Below, piece by piece: positions 1 to 14,545 of a DNA stretch of 64,000 nucleotides (position 1 is the stretch's first letter; each line of letters starts with the position of its first letter). Source of the DNA: Cydia pomonella (Eukaryota > Arthropoda > Insecta > Lepidoptera > Tortricidae); assembly GCF_033807575.1 (NCBI RefSeq), contig NC_084707.1, positions 12,014,550-12,078,549 on the forward strand, read 5' to 3'. The notes beneath the pieces are model-generated. The model was not told the origin of the DNA, searched no databases, and saw nothing but the letters and a program-made list of their open reading frames with translations. Both the position numbers and the translations under genes were made by a program.

Positions 1-828
1 GCAATAGGCTTCTAAATATACAATCATTCTAAGAACAGAATATGATAATAAAAGCTGTGTAAATTATTATTTAACAATTTTCACTACTTTAGAGGGATGA
101 TTTCGTTGAATGTATTTATTTATTTAGGTCAGGTTTGCCAACAGGTAAAATAACATTTGCTTACATTTATCGATTTATTTATTCGAGTACGTACCTACAG
201 GTTAGTATTTGCTTCTCAATAACATAGTTATTGCGTAAAACAACCATACATCTATCCTCACAAATTCACGTTTATAATAAGTACTTAACTAAGTAGTATA
301 TACTTATCTTTTACCTTCAGTCAATTTATTTCTTATTAATCAAAATAACATTCCTAAATTACATTCAACCCAATAATGTTGTCCTGCAATGTTATTTGTT
401 TGCGTAATATCGGAAATTGTTTATTAGTATTATCATCGAGCGCATAAACTCGATGCAATTGGAAGGCACGAGGTCTAATCAACCTCTCGACCTAGTTTTG
501 CGGGCCAGATATGGGCCAAGGGCGATCGACCTGTACAAGTAGGATAAAAGGCCCCGTGACATTTCGCTCTAGTTTTGAACATTCGTTCTTCGGAATAACG
601 CCCCGGTAAATTAGCAATGGTACAATTAATCAATTAATGTTATGATACCTACTGTGAAGGTACAGGTACTGGCACCTATTTGTCGAGAAAGTATATAAAT
701 ACATAAGTAACAGTATAAGGATGTCTCTTAGTTTAATAATGCCCTACTTACTTATAAATTAGCGCTATCTGTCCCAAAGGGATTGTTTTGGCAACCCTAA
801 TGCTAATTGACGCGGGCATTAAGTATAT

Positions 829-926
829 TTTACGAAAGCGACTGCCATCTGACCTTCCAAACCAAAAGGGAAACTAGGTCATATTTGGGTTAGTCCGGTT
901 TTCTTAGGATATTTTCCTTCACTGAA
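829..926 (-). repeat. SINE family A body fragment
   Basis: TTTACGAAAGCGACTGCCAT through TTTTCCTTCACTGAA matches the body of the SINE at 61.3 kb. The tRNA head and the poly-A end are missing. This is an old, truncated copy. Confidence 0.75.
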
Positions 927-3900
927 ATGCATTCCAAGTTCCAAGATACTCAGTAGTCGTTGTAGGTAATCAGTTTATCGTACACAACACAGGCTTACAA
1001 AAATAAATTACAGTAATTAAAGTACAAAGGCGACCTTATCCCTATAAGGGATCTCTTCCAGCTAACCTTCGAGTAATCGTCGAGTTGTTAATGTTTGTGT
1101 GTTTGCAAATATAATATTACTTTCATATCTTTCTGAAACGCGATTAAATACAATACAATACATTTAATTATTTATAATCATTTAATACAATACATTTTAA
1201 TATGTACACGGTCGAAATCAATGCACCTGATGGTCCCGTGATTTCATTATTGCTCTCTTGGGTTATCGCATACCTACCAACGATGTGCAAACACATTATG
1301 ACCGTGTTAAATTATTTTATGTAATATTATTTTATTCTTGCAATAGCTTACTTATGTTAAAACCAAGTAAGTATTCATGTATAGGTTTAGGTAGGTATAA
1401 TAAAGTTACAGGTATGGCATATAATGAAAACGTGATGCTTAATTTGGAAACAGATTGGCGAAAGTCGCACCAAAATTACAAATAAAGATCAGAATCGGAG
1501 CAGGTTTGTCCATTAATTTGGTTGGAAGACACGCCTTTACTTTCAGTAATTTATGGAGAATTTTAGTTGCGTGGAGTTTCGCAGTTAAACTCTACAAGAA
1601 ATACATGAATCACACACAGGCAGTCTATAGTCGGCTTAGATAGGTACATAAAAAGTGACACCGGCTTCGCCTGTCTAGAATTATTGTGAAGGTGAAACAG
1701 AGCACAAATCGTCTCGCAGTTAGAATACAGATCTAGTTTGTGTATTATATTCACTCGACGCTCTAGTTACAGCAGTAATGACTGCAACACGGCGGCGCGG
1801 GCCCAAGCTAATATTAGGTTCCGCTGACAGAACGCACAATTAAGAGTCCTTGAGACCAGTTATTAAGGAAAAGTCACTTTGCAAATTCTTCATAGGAGAA
1901 AAGCAAAATATACGTTTAATTAATGTGTAACGTTTACTTAATAAGTTAACGCACGCGAACGATTGTGTATTGTCACGCGCGATTAGAAACAGATATGTCG
2001 GTTAGTGTGTCGTGGCAAATAGAGTAAGGAGTTGTAGGTAACCGGCAAAATATTTATTTAGCAAATGAATTTTATCACTGGGCCGATGCCATCTTGTTAT
2101 CTTACACTTTCGACGTGAGTGCTTTGATTACCCCGAAAGATAATGCAATTGGTGTCTGTTCGTTCACATTTATTTGCCGAGCACAAATTCTACTTCAATT
2201 AGGTTATTTATGACTTATTTGTCCTTCTAAATAGGTAGGTATATGAGATAAACTAACGTTCTTGGCTAAACATTGAAACTTCATGCGTGAGACGTTATTT
2301 GGGATTTGTGTTGTTTATGCCAAAGTCATAAAATTATCCTTGCTCTATTAAACAGGTGCCACAGCGACTAGGTTGCCGCGATCTGCTATTAGGTACCTAT
2401 TACCCAATGTTTTATGTATATGTGCGGATCAATAAAACGTTAAGTAACTGTCCGAGTTATTGTTTACTCGTACGAGTTTTTTTAAAAGCAATACTCATTC
2501 TTGAAACAAATTTCAGCACGAGGCAAAGAAGCTGATAAGACAAACTTGTTTTGAGATTGTTCTGTGCCACTGTGCATGAAACATAAAAAAATACACTACA
2601 TTTACACGTGTAGGTAGTTACAGCCGCTCTTAGGGATAGATAGAGAAATAAGAGAAAATTCTTAATGAGATCTTTTTGAGAGAAATTTATTCTCACAATG
2701 ACTATGTAGTCAAATTAAGATAAGAAGAAAGTAAAAGACAATGCGGTGTAAGCGAATCGCCCGGCGCACCGACGTCCAGACGAAACAGGGTCATGCGCAT
2801 CACGCCGCTGCTGAGTAACTTTATGACTCTCACTAAGAGGCGAGACAGTTGGACAAATAGGTGCTTCATGAGATTATGTGCCCTCAAAATAGGTTTGCAA
2901 GTGATAAGTTATAGGTACTTGATCTTGTTCTAGGATTAGTTAGATTTTTTGTGTTATCCATAAAGGTCTGTCAAATCTAACAAACGGTTGATAATAATTT
3001 ATTTCTATCCGTCATTTTGACATTTGTGTTTGTTTAACATAGACAAAATGTAACGGAGGCTTGCTAAAATGTATTAATGTAAAGTGTAGTAATGTAAGGG
3101 GGTTAATCATATGTTTGTTAATATAGGTTTGTAAATAATTAGTACTGAGTTTTTAGTTGCATTTTAGTAGGTACATCAACTCCTTGGCCGTAATCAGTCG
3201 TAATCTTTGCTGTTCATTACTTTTGTCGCTTGATGCGGCTGTCGGTGACGGGTAGGTAATGCGAATGAGTAACGGACTCAAGTGTTATAAATACCGATCA
3301 AAGCACGTTTAATTTTGAATAATCGCTTATAATATTATAAGTGCGAAAATGTCCCACGGCAAAATTTACAGTTGACTGTTGACAGCTTTCATAGCCGTAG
3401 TTTGTAAAACTTATAGGTAACGCACCGTAAAGAGTGGTCACGCAAGCAAACAACACCTGTAAGTACCTATCTTACTTAGTTAAAAACTATCAGTGCTATT
3501 ATTTTTTCGCTGTACTTTACGTACGTTTGTGTTAAATTCCTTGAATTCATTATTCGTCCATTTTACCTCTATGTAAATTGGGAAACCCGGGGGAATCCAG
3601 TTTTAAAACACCAAATCACAGTATGTGATTTATTCGTAGATTAAGCTTCTGTACCGTTATTTGAAGCCTATTTAATATTTGAGAGTGCGATGCTGTTTGA
3701 CAGATGACGTAGCGGTTCACTATAGGCTGACACCTACCCCCCTAGGTACTCGTATTTCAAGTATACGATTAGTATCTATTAACAAGGAATAACTATGATC
3801 ATTAATTTGTATTAAAATAAAAAAAAACGTACTTGGAAAGTAAAATGCTCTTGTGCAGAAACGTATTACTTTCTGCACACTTTTAGAACAACAATGACCC

Positions 3901-5383
3901 TCTTTCAGAGCATGAGAAATGAAAAGATGTGTACAGTCTCCATCAAATATATCTGACCATATTTGTATTCTAGAGCAGGCTTCTTCTCAAAAAATATAGA
4001 ATCGTATCTCAATTAGGTACAAGAAATCTTCATTTCGCACACCAGCTAACGACAAAAGAATAATAACTCTATAAGGAACTACAGTTTTACTATTTCACGG
4101 ATGAACAATTAACGTGCTATTGGCAATGTTAATTTACGTACTTTAGGTAAAAATGAATTCGTTTTCGTAAGTCGTTTGTTTTCCTTTAGACGCGTGAAAT
4201 TGTTTACTGTTAGTGCGTAGCCCTCATACTCAGCAAACTTACATAATGCCAAGGAGCACTTCCACGCTTTACGCGATCCGACTTAATACTCCGCAGTCGA
4301 CATCCACTTTCTCTGATTAGTACACCAGCGACATTACTCTCGTCTTCGGAATATAGCCAATTGTAAATAATATTGTTAAAACGGTTATACCTACCAAATA
4401 TTATTAGCATGAAATAGTGACATTTGTATGTGGCGTGGGGACATTTCGGTAATGAAAAAAAATGACTGACTGATAGGATAATGCTATTTGGCACGAGGTT
4501 TTTTATATACGGTGCGATATAAAAATAATAATATTATATAAGTATGTATTTAATACATATAATTTCGAGAGAGCATCGTAATTGCTAACGGAACAGGTTT
4601 GATCTTTGTGTCTTGGATTTGAAATTGGCGTTGTAATCGATTATCAATCGTTGCGTAAGACTACATAATTGAAGAACTCGGCCGTATGCTGGCGGTGACG
4701 GAAAAGAGAAATGTTTGGGAGAGACACTTGAAAGCGAAGACAGGCAACGTCGCCGGAAATTTGTATTGCATTAAATTTCTCACACTTCCATAAAAGAAAT
4801 GTGCGTTCCATTTGATTTCGTAATGTTTGATTATCTTTTAGTGTGATTGTTATATTATGAGTGTCATAATATGTATGGTAATTTAAACGAAATAAACGCA
4901 TTGATTTTGCAACTTACAGGCAGTATAAGTATATGAGTTTTATAACAACTCATACCCATCAACAGACTATTTTCATAGCATTATCAATAGGTTTCGATCA
5001 AATATCTACTTACTGGCATATTGTCGATAATCGCGTATAATGAGGTTGACTTGTGCGAACCGAAAATAGCCAATATAATATAAAAGGGGAGCTCTTCCTT
5101 CCGGCGAATTTAGGCGACCTACATACGGTCCCACGTGGGTAAACGCCCACACTTCTGGGAAAATGCTCGTCATCTTTTTAACGTTATATAAATTAACAAG
5201 CAAATTACAGCGACGCGCGTTTTATGTAGTTATATTTTTGTAATTCTCATTGTCCAGCGCTACGACGATATTTTACTACCAACGGCTATCAAGAATTCTT
5301 GTCTTAATTAATCTCATTAATCAAACAAAGTCGCGAAAATACAATTGTATTCAGTGCTGACTGCAGATATTAGGTACTGTATG

Positions 5384-5566
5384 GACGCTGAATATAAGTA
5401 TATATAATATATAAATATTTATAAATACTTAAATACATAGAAAACACCCATGACTCAGGAACAAATATCCATGCTCATCACACGAATAAATGCCCTTACC
5501 AGGATTTGAACCCGAGACCATCGGCTTCATAGGCAGGGTCACTACCCACTAGGCCAGATCGGTCGT
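5384..5566 (-). repeat. tRNA-derived SINE (family B), antisense, truncated
   Basis: This is the reverse complement of the first 180 bp of the 41.8-kb SINE, including GGATTTGAACCC (B box) and CCACTAGGCCAGATCGG (A box). It ends in AT-rich DNA. Confidence 0.8.
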
Positions 5567-8500
5567 CAAAATGCTTTTAGTCATTTCGAAATATATCTCT
5601 TACCGATACCGAGTACCGAGTTTAACTACATTAATACAATTGCAATTTTTCTTGTTATACCTAAGTTTTTTTTTCCACGTTGACGTTTACGATCAATATG
5701 ACGCATTTAACGACATATCGTAGATAGAGTAATTTTCCAGAAGCATGTGTATAAAGTGGACACGCTTTTTTTTAGACATTATTTATATAGGTCAACTATA
5801 TCACCTATGGAACTTTAAAATTATTTACAAAATATAGTATGGCATGAATAAATAATCAAAATATTGATTGACATCATTTATCAAAAGATGACTGTTATAG
5901 CGGCACCAGCGCAACAATTGGTGTATTTTTCTTGGAACGATTTTAGTATGAGTGTGGATCTGACGTACGATATGGTATATCTCATGTTCAAAATTAACAG
6001 ATACCAAAATAATCATATTCAAATTTAAGCGATGATTCCGTTTTGGCAATATCATAAAAAATGCATTAGAAATTCAGTAGTGCTGTCCATTTGTTAAATT
6101 GACACTACATTACCATAACGAAAGTTAAGAAGCTGGGTAGAAACTAGAATTCCAAATATTGCAAAAATGTTTGAGATAATTGGACCATTTTTTAAAGTGC
6201 TCGAGTTAGAACTAGTTTTATAACAATCTACTCGTAATGGCAATGCAATGGCTGAACGAGTAGATCATTTCAGATCAGACCCTTACCAAACTCTGTGCTT
6301 ATATATTATATTTATACCATCGCCGACACAGTTAATTGACCATTCTTGAACTTTATTGCAACGATTTAATGTTAGTATTATATGTTACTGTTAATTATCG
6401 AATGTATTAACATATCAAATAAAGCCAAGAATCATTGATTGATAGCATCTACGTGTATATATATTCATGCTATCATATCCTATACAATATAGACCGGAAC
6501 AAAATACTACAGTTTTAATTTTCTTCAAACAAGGATTGTATGTATGTATATATAAACTCTTTATTAAACAAAACACATAAAAACAAATATGGTACAGGAT
6601 AGGCAGATTGTAGTTTTATATTAAAGTAAATTATCGGAGACTGCTACATTCTAAATGCCACTGGAGAAGCACTAACGACGTCGTCGTGACATAGCCGATG
6701 CGTCGATAATTCTTTCGTCGAAGCCATAATAATACAGGTCATCCTTGGATAGGTTTTCAGAATAAAGATTATAGTGGGAGGAAAAATGATATATTTAACA
6801 TTGTTATGAGTGATTTGCGTAGCAGCCAACACGTGCCCGACGCGGGTCCGGTGCAGAGAACTCTAGGGAAGTCTTACCAGTGTAAACAGGGATTTTGTTT
6901 TATTCAAAGATACGTCATAACACTAATAACCGTTTATACTAGCAATAACATCCAGAGATTATCATAACATGCTTCTATTTGTGTTATTTATAAGATATTT
7001 GAAGTTTTATAAAATTAGGAACGTATATACAATAGTGGCAATTTAGACTTATTTTTAATAAAGAGCAGTTAATTTAGACTATTGTATTTGAAAGACGAAA
7101 GCAGGTTGAAGTAACACATTTATTAATAGGCTTAGATCGAACGTAGTACTAGGTACGAAACAGAATCTGTGCGCGAATATTCTAGCCTGGCACTGGCCCT
7201 TAGTGTAGGTAGCGAAATCACCAGCTGCTAAATAGCGAGTTAGTGAGCCAAAATGTAATTAGTACACGCTTTTGGCGATAGGAAACAATCTAATAAACCT
7301 TTTTATTCCAGGGCTAAACAGACAATAGCTTTAATTCAAGTGCAATGAACTAATGATTCAATCGAACGACAACCTCGCATTGTAAATTGACATACTAAAG
7401 TTAATAGGCTGGTGAACTGTTGGTATGTTTGATAAAACTTTGGGTCTTAAGTTTCGCCACAATATAATAATAGCTATTTAGATCTTTCGTTGAAGACACT
7501 AAAGAAAGGCACTTATTTACACGTACCTACATAAATTACGTGAACAATGCGCGTATCCGATTCCGCATGCGTTTAGCTAGCGGTGAAACGAAACTCTCGT
7601 ATTTGTCGGGAACCGCGGTAAAAATGTCTTCTTAAAGAAATGTTCTCACCGCACCGGATCTAAGGCTTGCCTGCGCATTGTATAATACGTAATATTATAA
7701 GTCAATATCTTTGAGTAGGAGTTAACTTCCGAAAGCTCCGAGCGCTTTGTATGTTCTTATTAAAAAAAAAAAACAAAATTCAAAAATTTATTCTGTAAGT
7801 AGGCCTCAAGGGTTCTTTTACAAGTCAATACATCATATAATGACATGAAAAATACATAACAACATTTATAAATACAACAGCCAATACCTGGGTAAACATT
7901 ACATTATAATAATCTTAAAATAAATAATTACTACAATACAATAGAGATGTATAGTCTCTATGTTTAAAAATACTAAATTATCTTTGTTTCACAGTGATAC
8001 CATGTAATTACGTACAATGCAATTTATATTACTTAATTTGTGTAATAAATAAACATTTTATTTGGGAGTACATGATGGCATATCCGAAAGAAACCATGCG
8101 ACTCCCTTTTATGTAAATGCTTTCGTTACTATTATGTTTTTTAAAGGTTTTTTTAAATTGCTTTTTCATTTACTAAGGTTTCGGCAATTATAACTAGGTG
8201 TAGGTATATTGGTGTTCAATACAGAGTGATAAAAGCCTGTTGAACCGCTGTAGGCCGCACATGAATATAAATCACGTCGCAACTGTAGACTCATTAAACA
8301 TTCATTGTTTACCCGGCCGTTATTAGCATATTAGGGACTCACTTGCATACAACTGAGTGCACAGACACATTGGCTTATATAAACACAATTTATGAATATT
8401 TATTAAAAATATATACACGGAAATTGGTAAGTATCAAATGATCAGGGTATGAAAGAGCCTTTACAATTTTTTATAAGATTTTCGGGTAAATTATGAACTT

Positions 8501-8803
8501 TGAAATAGACAACTATTTGATACTAAACTAAATAAAAGTACTTAAAGAATTATGATATATATCTAACCGTTTTATATAAAATATTTCTATACTAAATTAT
8601 ATTATGCAAAAACCCTTAAATGGAAAAAAAACCTTAATATCTCGCATAATTTGATCATGGTGTTCTTTTTAGATGAACAATCTTAACTGTTGTTTTGCAT
8701 AATATGCAGATTAATTATACTTAAATTAAAAATCCTTACAGTAACAGTTGAGAACCTGCGACAGCTACAGGTAATCTATGTCGCGGGTTCTAAATTGTTA
8801 CCT

Positions 8804-9531
8804 AATACTGCCTTTAGGCGGGGCAAGACGGGTTCGTATTAAACCAGTTGAGTTTTAGGCCAAAATCTGAGTAAGTATGACTCTAATGTTGCCAGTTTCT
8901 ATTTAATTCTGATTCTGAGTAAGTTCGATAATGTATAGAGCATTTTATTAGTTATCCAAGTTCCTAAGATGTCAGGTTATTAAGATCTCAAATTCCTAGC
9001 TCTTCAGATTCTCATAATGCCGGATTCTGAGTAGGTCAGAAAATAACATAACCATTGTGACATTGTCATTAAGAACTATCTATTAATTACTTTATCATAT
9101 TTAATCTTAAAGTGGCCAGTATCTCAGATATCTGCTGATTGTACCTGGCCTTTTCGAAATTAAATATACATAAAATCTGTCCTAATAAGAAAGCGTTATT
9201 TCCAGAATTCATCATTAAAAGAATCTGCTTAATATTTTAATCGAATCGTTGCTAATCGGATGAGATAAGAAACTGCATAAATCCGATCCCAACTTATTAC
9301 CAATCAGACGTATTACTGTCATGTCACGGGACCATATACGAATCTGACCTACTCAGAAATTGTTTTAAAAAGAAAGTGACTTCTATATCATAAGTCGTAT
9401 GTCGATATTGTTTTGTTCAGAAAGGTACCTATGGCGAATCTGGCCTCTACAGAGTCGGGCTTACTCAGATTCGGGCCCAAAAACGAAACTGTCTCAATAC
9501 GAATCTGCCCTGGCCCGCCTAAAGGTAATAC
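8804..9531. mobile_element. Long-TIR element, about 728 bp, with 'tctgagtaag' repeats
   Basis: AATACTGCCTTTAGGCGGGG...GGTTCGTATT...ATCTGAGTAAG is inverted against CTTACTCAGATTCGGGCCC...AATACGAATCTGCCC...CCCGCCTAAAGG. Phrases like 'gattctgagtaagt' and 'ggattctgagtaggtcag' recur inside in both orientations. No transposase is visible. Confidence 0.75.
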
Positions 9532-9545
9532 TGTCTATAAGGTTA

Positions 9546-9923
9546 TGAACAGAGCCCGTACTTTTCATGCCGTTGACAGAAAAATGACGTCACGCTACAT
9601 AGAGTATGATTCCAATTAATATTTTCGTAATAATTAATCATTTATCAACCTCTTTACGTAAGTTATACATATACTTGACAATGAGTACAGAAACGTCTAA
9701 CTAACTTTCACCTTATTGTCACTCAAATAAATAATAGATTATTAATTTATTAAATAATACATATTTTTGATTTTTAACAGCGTAACAAGCTTTTATTCTC
9801 GTAACAAGTATTTATTTTGATACCCGTCAATAAGTAAGTTATCTAAATTTGTAGTATTGTAAAACAACTCCCTGTATGTTAAATTACGTCATTTTTGCGT
9901 CAACGGCATGAAAAGAACGGGCC
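9546..9923. repeat. Inverted-repeat element with TTTTCATGCCGTTGAC arms
   Basis: GAGCCCGTACTTTTCATGCCGTTGACAGAAAAATGACGTCA pairs, with few mismatches, with TACGTCATTTTTGCGTCAACGGCATGAAAAGAACGGGCCC. It directly abuts the next foldback element. Confidence 0.75.
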
Positions 9924-10118
9924 CTGTACCCCTAGTGTAAATTTTATCGACATCATAACGTGACGAACGCGTTTGCGTTAAGTCTCATTTTGTATAGGAT
10001 TTTGAGTTTCCAAAACGTCCCGCTTGGCGCGCTCTTTCTAAATCCAATACAAAATGAGACTAAACGCAAACGCGTACGTCACGTTTCAAAATCGAATTTA
10101 TTTACACTAGGGGTACAG
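9924..10118. repeat. Foldback element with CTGTACCCCTAGTGTAAA arms
   Basis: CTGTACCCCTAGTGTAAA...AACGTGACG...ACGCGTTTGCGTTAAGTCTC pairs with GAGACTAAACGCAAACGCGT...CGTCACGTT...TTTACACTAGGGGTACAG. The two arms cover most of the element. Confidence 0.85.
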
Positions 10119-11169
10119 GTTATGAAACTGCCAGGACTCTTCATTTTTTAATTTTTTTCTTAGTATGCTTTTAAGTACTTGTGAGATTTTAAGTAAGTAA
10201 GTGAATATTCTTTATTGCACCAATAATTATACAGTTTACTTACATGTAAAACTACAAATAAATTTTAAAGATTTTACAATAGGATGAATAGTTTACAAAT
10301 ATTTCAGCGTTTATTTTACTTCAAATATATTCTTCTGTCCATTAAGAAAACTGGCTTTTTCACGGTAGTCTTGAACTTGATTATTGAGGAGTATAAATCT
10401 CAAGCCCGAGGTTGAGGTCATCGGTTCAATAAGTTGTGAGTCAAGCATCGCATGTGGCGGTCACTCTTGACTTTTTCCTGATCTACCTGGCACGCGATAC
10501 ATGGAACATGAAAAAACCTTTAAAACCTTCACCTTCGTCACGAAATTGACTTCCGCTAAAAAAGTCAGTTAAACCTGTTAGAAAAACTGAAAATCATTTT
10601 ACGGGTTTCTTGTCTCGCTTACAGTTCCTACTTCGTGTATTGCCCTGAACCGGTTTTGTAAAAATAATATTAGTTTGAAAACAACGAGACTATTTAAAAT
10701 ATACTGTTACCTATTGTTATCATACTCGTACTTATCCTGTAAGTAAGGCCAGTCAGGCAAATGGGGGGAAGTGCCCTCATGGGGCACCGTGTACTAGGGA
10801 AAATGCGATCACGGTGGCATTGGCAGTGCTGTAACCCTTACACCATATAAAGGTATGGTCACCCACTCGGCTTTACTGCAAATACAAAAAAAAAACTTAC
10901 AAAAATATTGTTTTAACTTAAACAAGTATAAGTGCAAACAAACAGTGGGCAGGTACCTATCTAATGTAAACGGTGTAGGTGTCCTATATATTATACTACT
11001 CTTTGAGTGTAAGTCTAGGTTAGAAATCGACTTATACTATATAATATACCTATATTATAAACTGTGTACATTAGACGGATACCACAGGCTTAACGCGACT
11101 TGCTGTAAGGTAATCGCTGTTATGTCATAAAACGTAATAGACTTGAGTAAGGTAGTCCACAAGCAAACC

Positions 11170-11408
11170 ATACAGGGTGAAATTGTTATGTTTGACCATA
11201 CGCTGAGGGTATATGGGTCAACTCTACTTTAACTATAGGGCCAGCCACGAAATTGCGAAAAAAAAAAATTCAGCTGTTCCATAGAAAATATTGGCATGTG
11301 ATTCACCATAATGCATGAGACATACCTAGAGAGATAGTAAAAGTTGTTCAGTGTGACCTAATATTCACACCTCAGAGTATGGTCAAACATAACAATTTCA
11401 CCCTGTAT
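11170..11408. repeat. ATACAGGGTGAAATTG-ended MITE
   Basis: ATACAGGGTGAAATTGTTATGTTTGACCATAC is the exact inverted match of GTATGGTCAAACATAACAATTTCACCCTGTAT. The interior is unrelated AT-rich DNA. Confidence 0.9.
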
Positions 11409-13697
11409 TATTAGTTATAGGTATGTACAATTACATGTTTCAAATATGATATTATCTATTTAGTTTCATATTTAATTTATACTTTTATAATTTAAGGCGA
11501 TGGTGGTGCGCTGTGTTATTTTAGTGGCTTGTGCCATTTAAAATCAGACACTTTGCTTTGAATAATAGGCCATGTACTTGGTAGCCGATTGAAAGGACTG
11601 GCCATGATTTTGCCGTCGATAAGTTATACGCTTTATTATTAGATCGCTGATTAAATTGGCATTTGTTTCCAGTGAAGCATGAAGATAGACTTGAAACAAA
11701 ATTACTTGTGTTTTTCGTGGCAGCGCTCAATGTAATTCAAAACCTTTTAAATCCAGAAACAGCTGACATTATGTTTGTATAATTAAATGATTTTAAAAGT
11801 AGTTCTTTATGCATTCAAGCACTGGATTGGCATATTGGACTTGTTCCAAATGTATATTTTCCTGTTCATGGCGATACCTACGATTCGGAAGGTACGTAAG
11901 TATGCGACTACTTTACAGTCCGGAAATGCCTTGATCCAAGACCAAAATGAGGCCGTTAACTCCCGAGGATACCTTGCTAAGCAGGGTCTTTAGGAGTAAT
12001 AAGAAAGTCGACTACAATTTGAATCTAACTTTAAGCATTTCTTTGTAAAGCTTTTTTAGTAGAGGCTATGGAAAAAAAAAATGATTATGCGCTGTGGAGT
12101 GCAAAATTTTGCTCTGTTAACCCGGTGTAACCATGCCCTAAGAAGAATCGGAAGAAACAATACTATCGTATACCTACAGCAGGCGGTAACGTTGCGGTTA
12201 GTGCAAGGCGACACCTGCTTATTTGTTTAAGTATTACTTAATTCCACTCAATGGTAATCAAACACGATCAAGTACATAGTTAATAAATTTTTATTGATAC
12301 GTGGGCAATATTGAAAGTTCTTATAATGAGCCACTTAGAGATGACGCAGTGAAATAAAACGTTTATTGATTAAAAATAGGTAAGTATAACTCTTTATCTG
12401 TTTTTCGAGGTACATTGTATTTGAAAATTTGTCGACCGTTTTTAAATTTTTACTGGTAAAAAATCGTATTAGAATTTTATACGACTTTCGATGTGCCCTC
12501 AGTCGACAACAAGTTTATATCAGGCTTTTTAACTTTTATACTACAATGAAGCTCAGTTCTTGTGCGTCTATTTGTGGTTTATACATTTAGTTGCTTATTT
12601 CTTAGTCTTACGTATGATAATCTAGAAACAAGTCCTCCAATAGTGATTGTCCAAAATAAAATTGCTGCTGTGTGCTTTTAATAATCATTCAGACAATTTC
12701 AGGTATCCAAGTGAGTCAAGTAAAAAAAAAATGCTCATGTATATTCCAGATAATGAACTTAACGATACCCTAAAAGCTCGATGCAAAATCCCTGATGGCT
12801 GAAATTTTTATACAAAGAGTGCCTCTAGAAAAATGGGCCTTGCACTTTTCACGATAAAGAAAATAATAATTATTATTTTAAAGAAAATATGAACGGAGTG
12901 TTAGCAAGGATTAAGAAATAGAAATATAAAATAAAATGTTACATACCTACTGCAGTTTTTGAGATTATAAAAACTTTCAGTATGACCTAAGTAGTATTTC
13001 TTATCACAAAATGAAACTTATACTTAATAGATTGTCATGTTTCAATTTATTATTTAAATACTTTTGTAAGTATGTAATAGATAAAGATAACAGAACTTAT
13101 TTAATAGTAGCAAGGCATCCATAGAACGCAATTTCTACTGGCTCGCATTCTTAGGATACCACCTTTGACGGAAATCTGTGTGAAACAGGCTCTGAGTTAC
13201 CGAAAGATATTTTCATACGCTATGTCGCCGGTCGGTAGCCATAGTGGGTGTGGTCAGAGACTGACCAGCGATTAATGTGTTAAAATAAAAGCTTTTTAAT
13301 AAATGGCACTTGTCAAGCGTGGTTAGGTAAATAAGTTTTGTCGAGTAGACAGAAGCAGTTGCGTACATACGTCACCAACTGGAAAGAATTTTGTTTATTA
13401 CTTTCGTTTTTTTCTTCTAAATTACTTTACTTTTTTATTTATTCAGCATCTATTCAAAGATAAATTGGGTATAAAAACCATGGCTCACACTGTAGTCCAT
13501 AATAATTACCTTCTTGGGAATCTTGGGATATGCTGTTGCATTGCCCTGCTTAGCAGAGGCGTAGATGAGATTGAGCCGAAATTGATTGAAATGGTGTTAA
13601 TATTTTTAAAATAACGAAGTCGAAAGCGGAGACCATTTTGTAATAAATAACAAATAAATGCCTAATGTATGGTGATGCATTAATAAACAAAATGGTT

Positions 13698-14545
13698 AAT
13701 CTATATATATACAAAAATGATAAAGGCGTGTGTCCTGATTGACTGACTGATTCATCATCGCACAACTGAAACAACAATAGCTAGAAAGTTGAAATTTGCA
13801 CATTAAGTTGCATTTATGTATAAAGTGTACAAAAGATAAGAAGCGATATTATTATAAGCTAGAAACTTGAAACTTCGTGTAAAGGTGTTATATTAAAATA
13901 GAAAAAAAGCGATGTTTTCACTCATCATTTTTAGAAATTCATCCTCCAAGGGCGTTGAAAGAAGAATGAATGTTAATATGGGGATTTTTTTTAAATTATA
14001 GCTAGGAACTCGAAATTTCGTATACATAAAATAGAAGAAAATTAATTTAAGCGTTAAAAAAAATAAGCGTTTTAGGAAATTCATCCCCTAAGTTGAGGGG
14101 GATGAAATTTTGTATCGGAATCAAGTTTTATATTAGGTTGAGAACTTAAAACATCGTAATAAGACATCACATGAAATACGAGAAAAGTAATTTCAGCGTT
14201 TTTGAAAATTTATCCCCCACTAGGTACCCTATTAAAAGGGGTAGAAAGTTTGTAACGAACACAATTGAGTAGGGAGGGAAATTCGGAGGAAGAAACACTC
14301 AATATGAGATAGGCTGCGTTGACTGCTTACCATCAGGCAGGCCCTATGCTTGTTTGCCACCGTCGTGGTATATAAAGGTAGAAAAAAAATGAAGTGCTTT
14401 TGAAAACTCATTCATTGGCTTCACTCAGTGGCTCATTATAAGAACTCTTTATAGGGGTAAAAAGGTTAAAAAGGGGTTGAAATTAAAGAGTGTATCGGGT
14501 AATAATAAATCCACGCAAACGAAGTCGTGGGCAACAGCTAGTAAA
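13698..14545 (+). repeat. 'gtgtcctgattgactgactg ... acgaagtcgtgggcaacagctagta' repeat
   Basis: The ends match a familiar lepidopteran repeat that starts with GACTGACTGA and ends in an ACGAAGTCGTGGGCAACAGCTAGTA-like tail. The inside repeats 'ttcatcccctaagg'-type phrases several times with AT-rich drift. A second repeat is nested at 14300-14392. No gene is seen. Confidence 0.6.
14300..14392 (+). repeat. 'ccatcaggcgggcc' repeat, 3' part
   Basis: 'gactgcttaccatcaggcaggccctatgcttgtttgccaccgtcgtggta' with an A-rich end matches the 54.1-kb copy. It is embedded in another repeat (13.7-14.5 kb). Confidence 0.7.

Larger units (their letters stand above)
1..8800. other. No supported gene; AT-rich DNA with scattered repeats
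   Basis: Apart from the SINE fragments (829-926, 5384-5566), I see only short frames of the kind expected by chance. A GC-richer patch at 2740-2880 is open on both strands but unrecognised. 6535-6610 and 7755-7860 resemble retroelement 3' ends read in antisense ('aaactctttatta', 'aaaaatttattctgtaagtaggcc'). Confidence 0.5.

Noticed and set aside
543..560. TATA-like ATAAAAGG upstream of TTTCGCTC
   Set aside because: No gene follows within several kilobases, and AT-rich DNA yields such matches often.
2740..2887. GC-rich segment open in several frames (minus-strand 61 codons)
   Set aside because: No domain, no clean splice pair and frames open on both strands; composition alone is not enough.
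11521..11781. Protein-like plus-strand reading (WLVPFKIRHFALNNRPCTW...) with two in-frame stops, and an overlapping 69-codon minus frame
   Set aside because: No recognisable family, two stops in under 90 codons, and AT-rich context; not distinguishable from chance.
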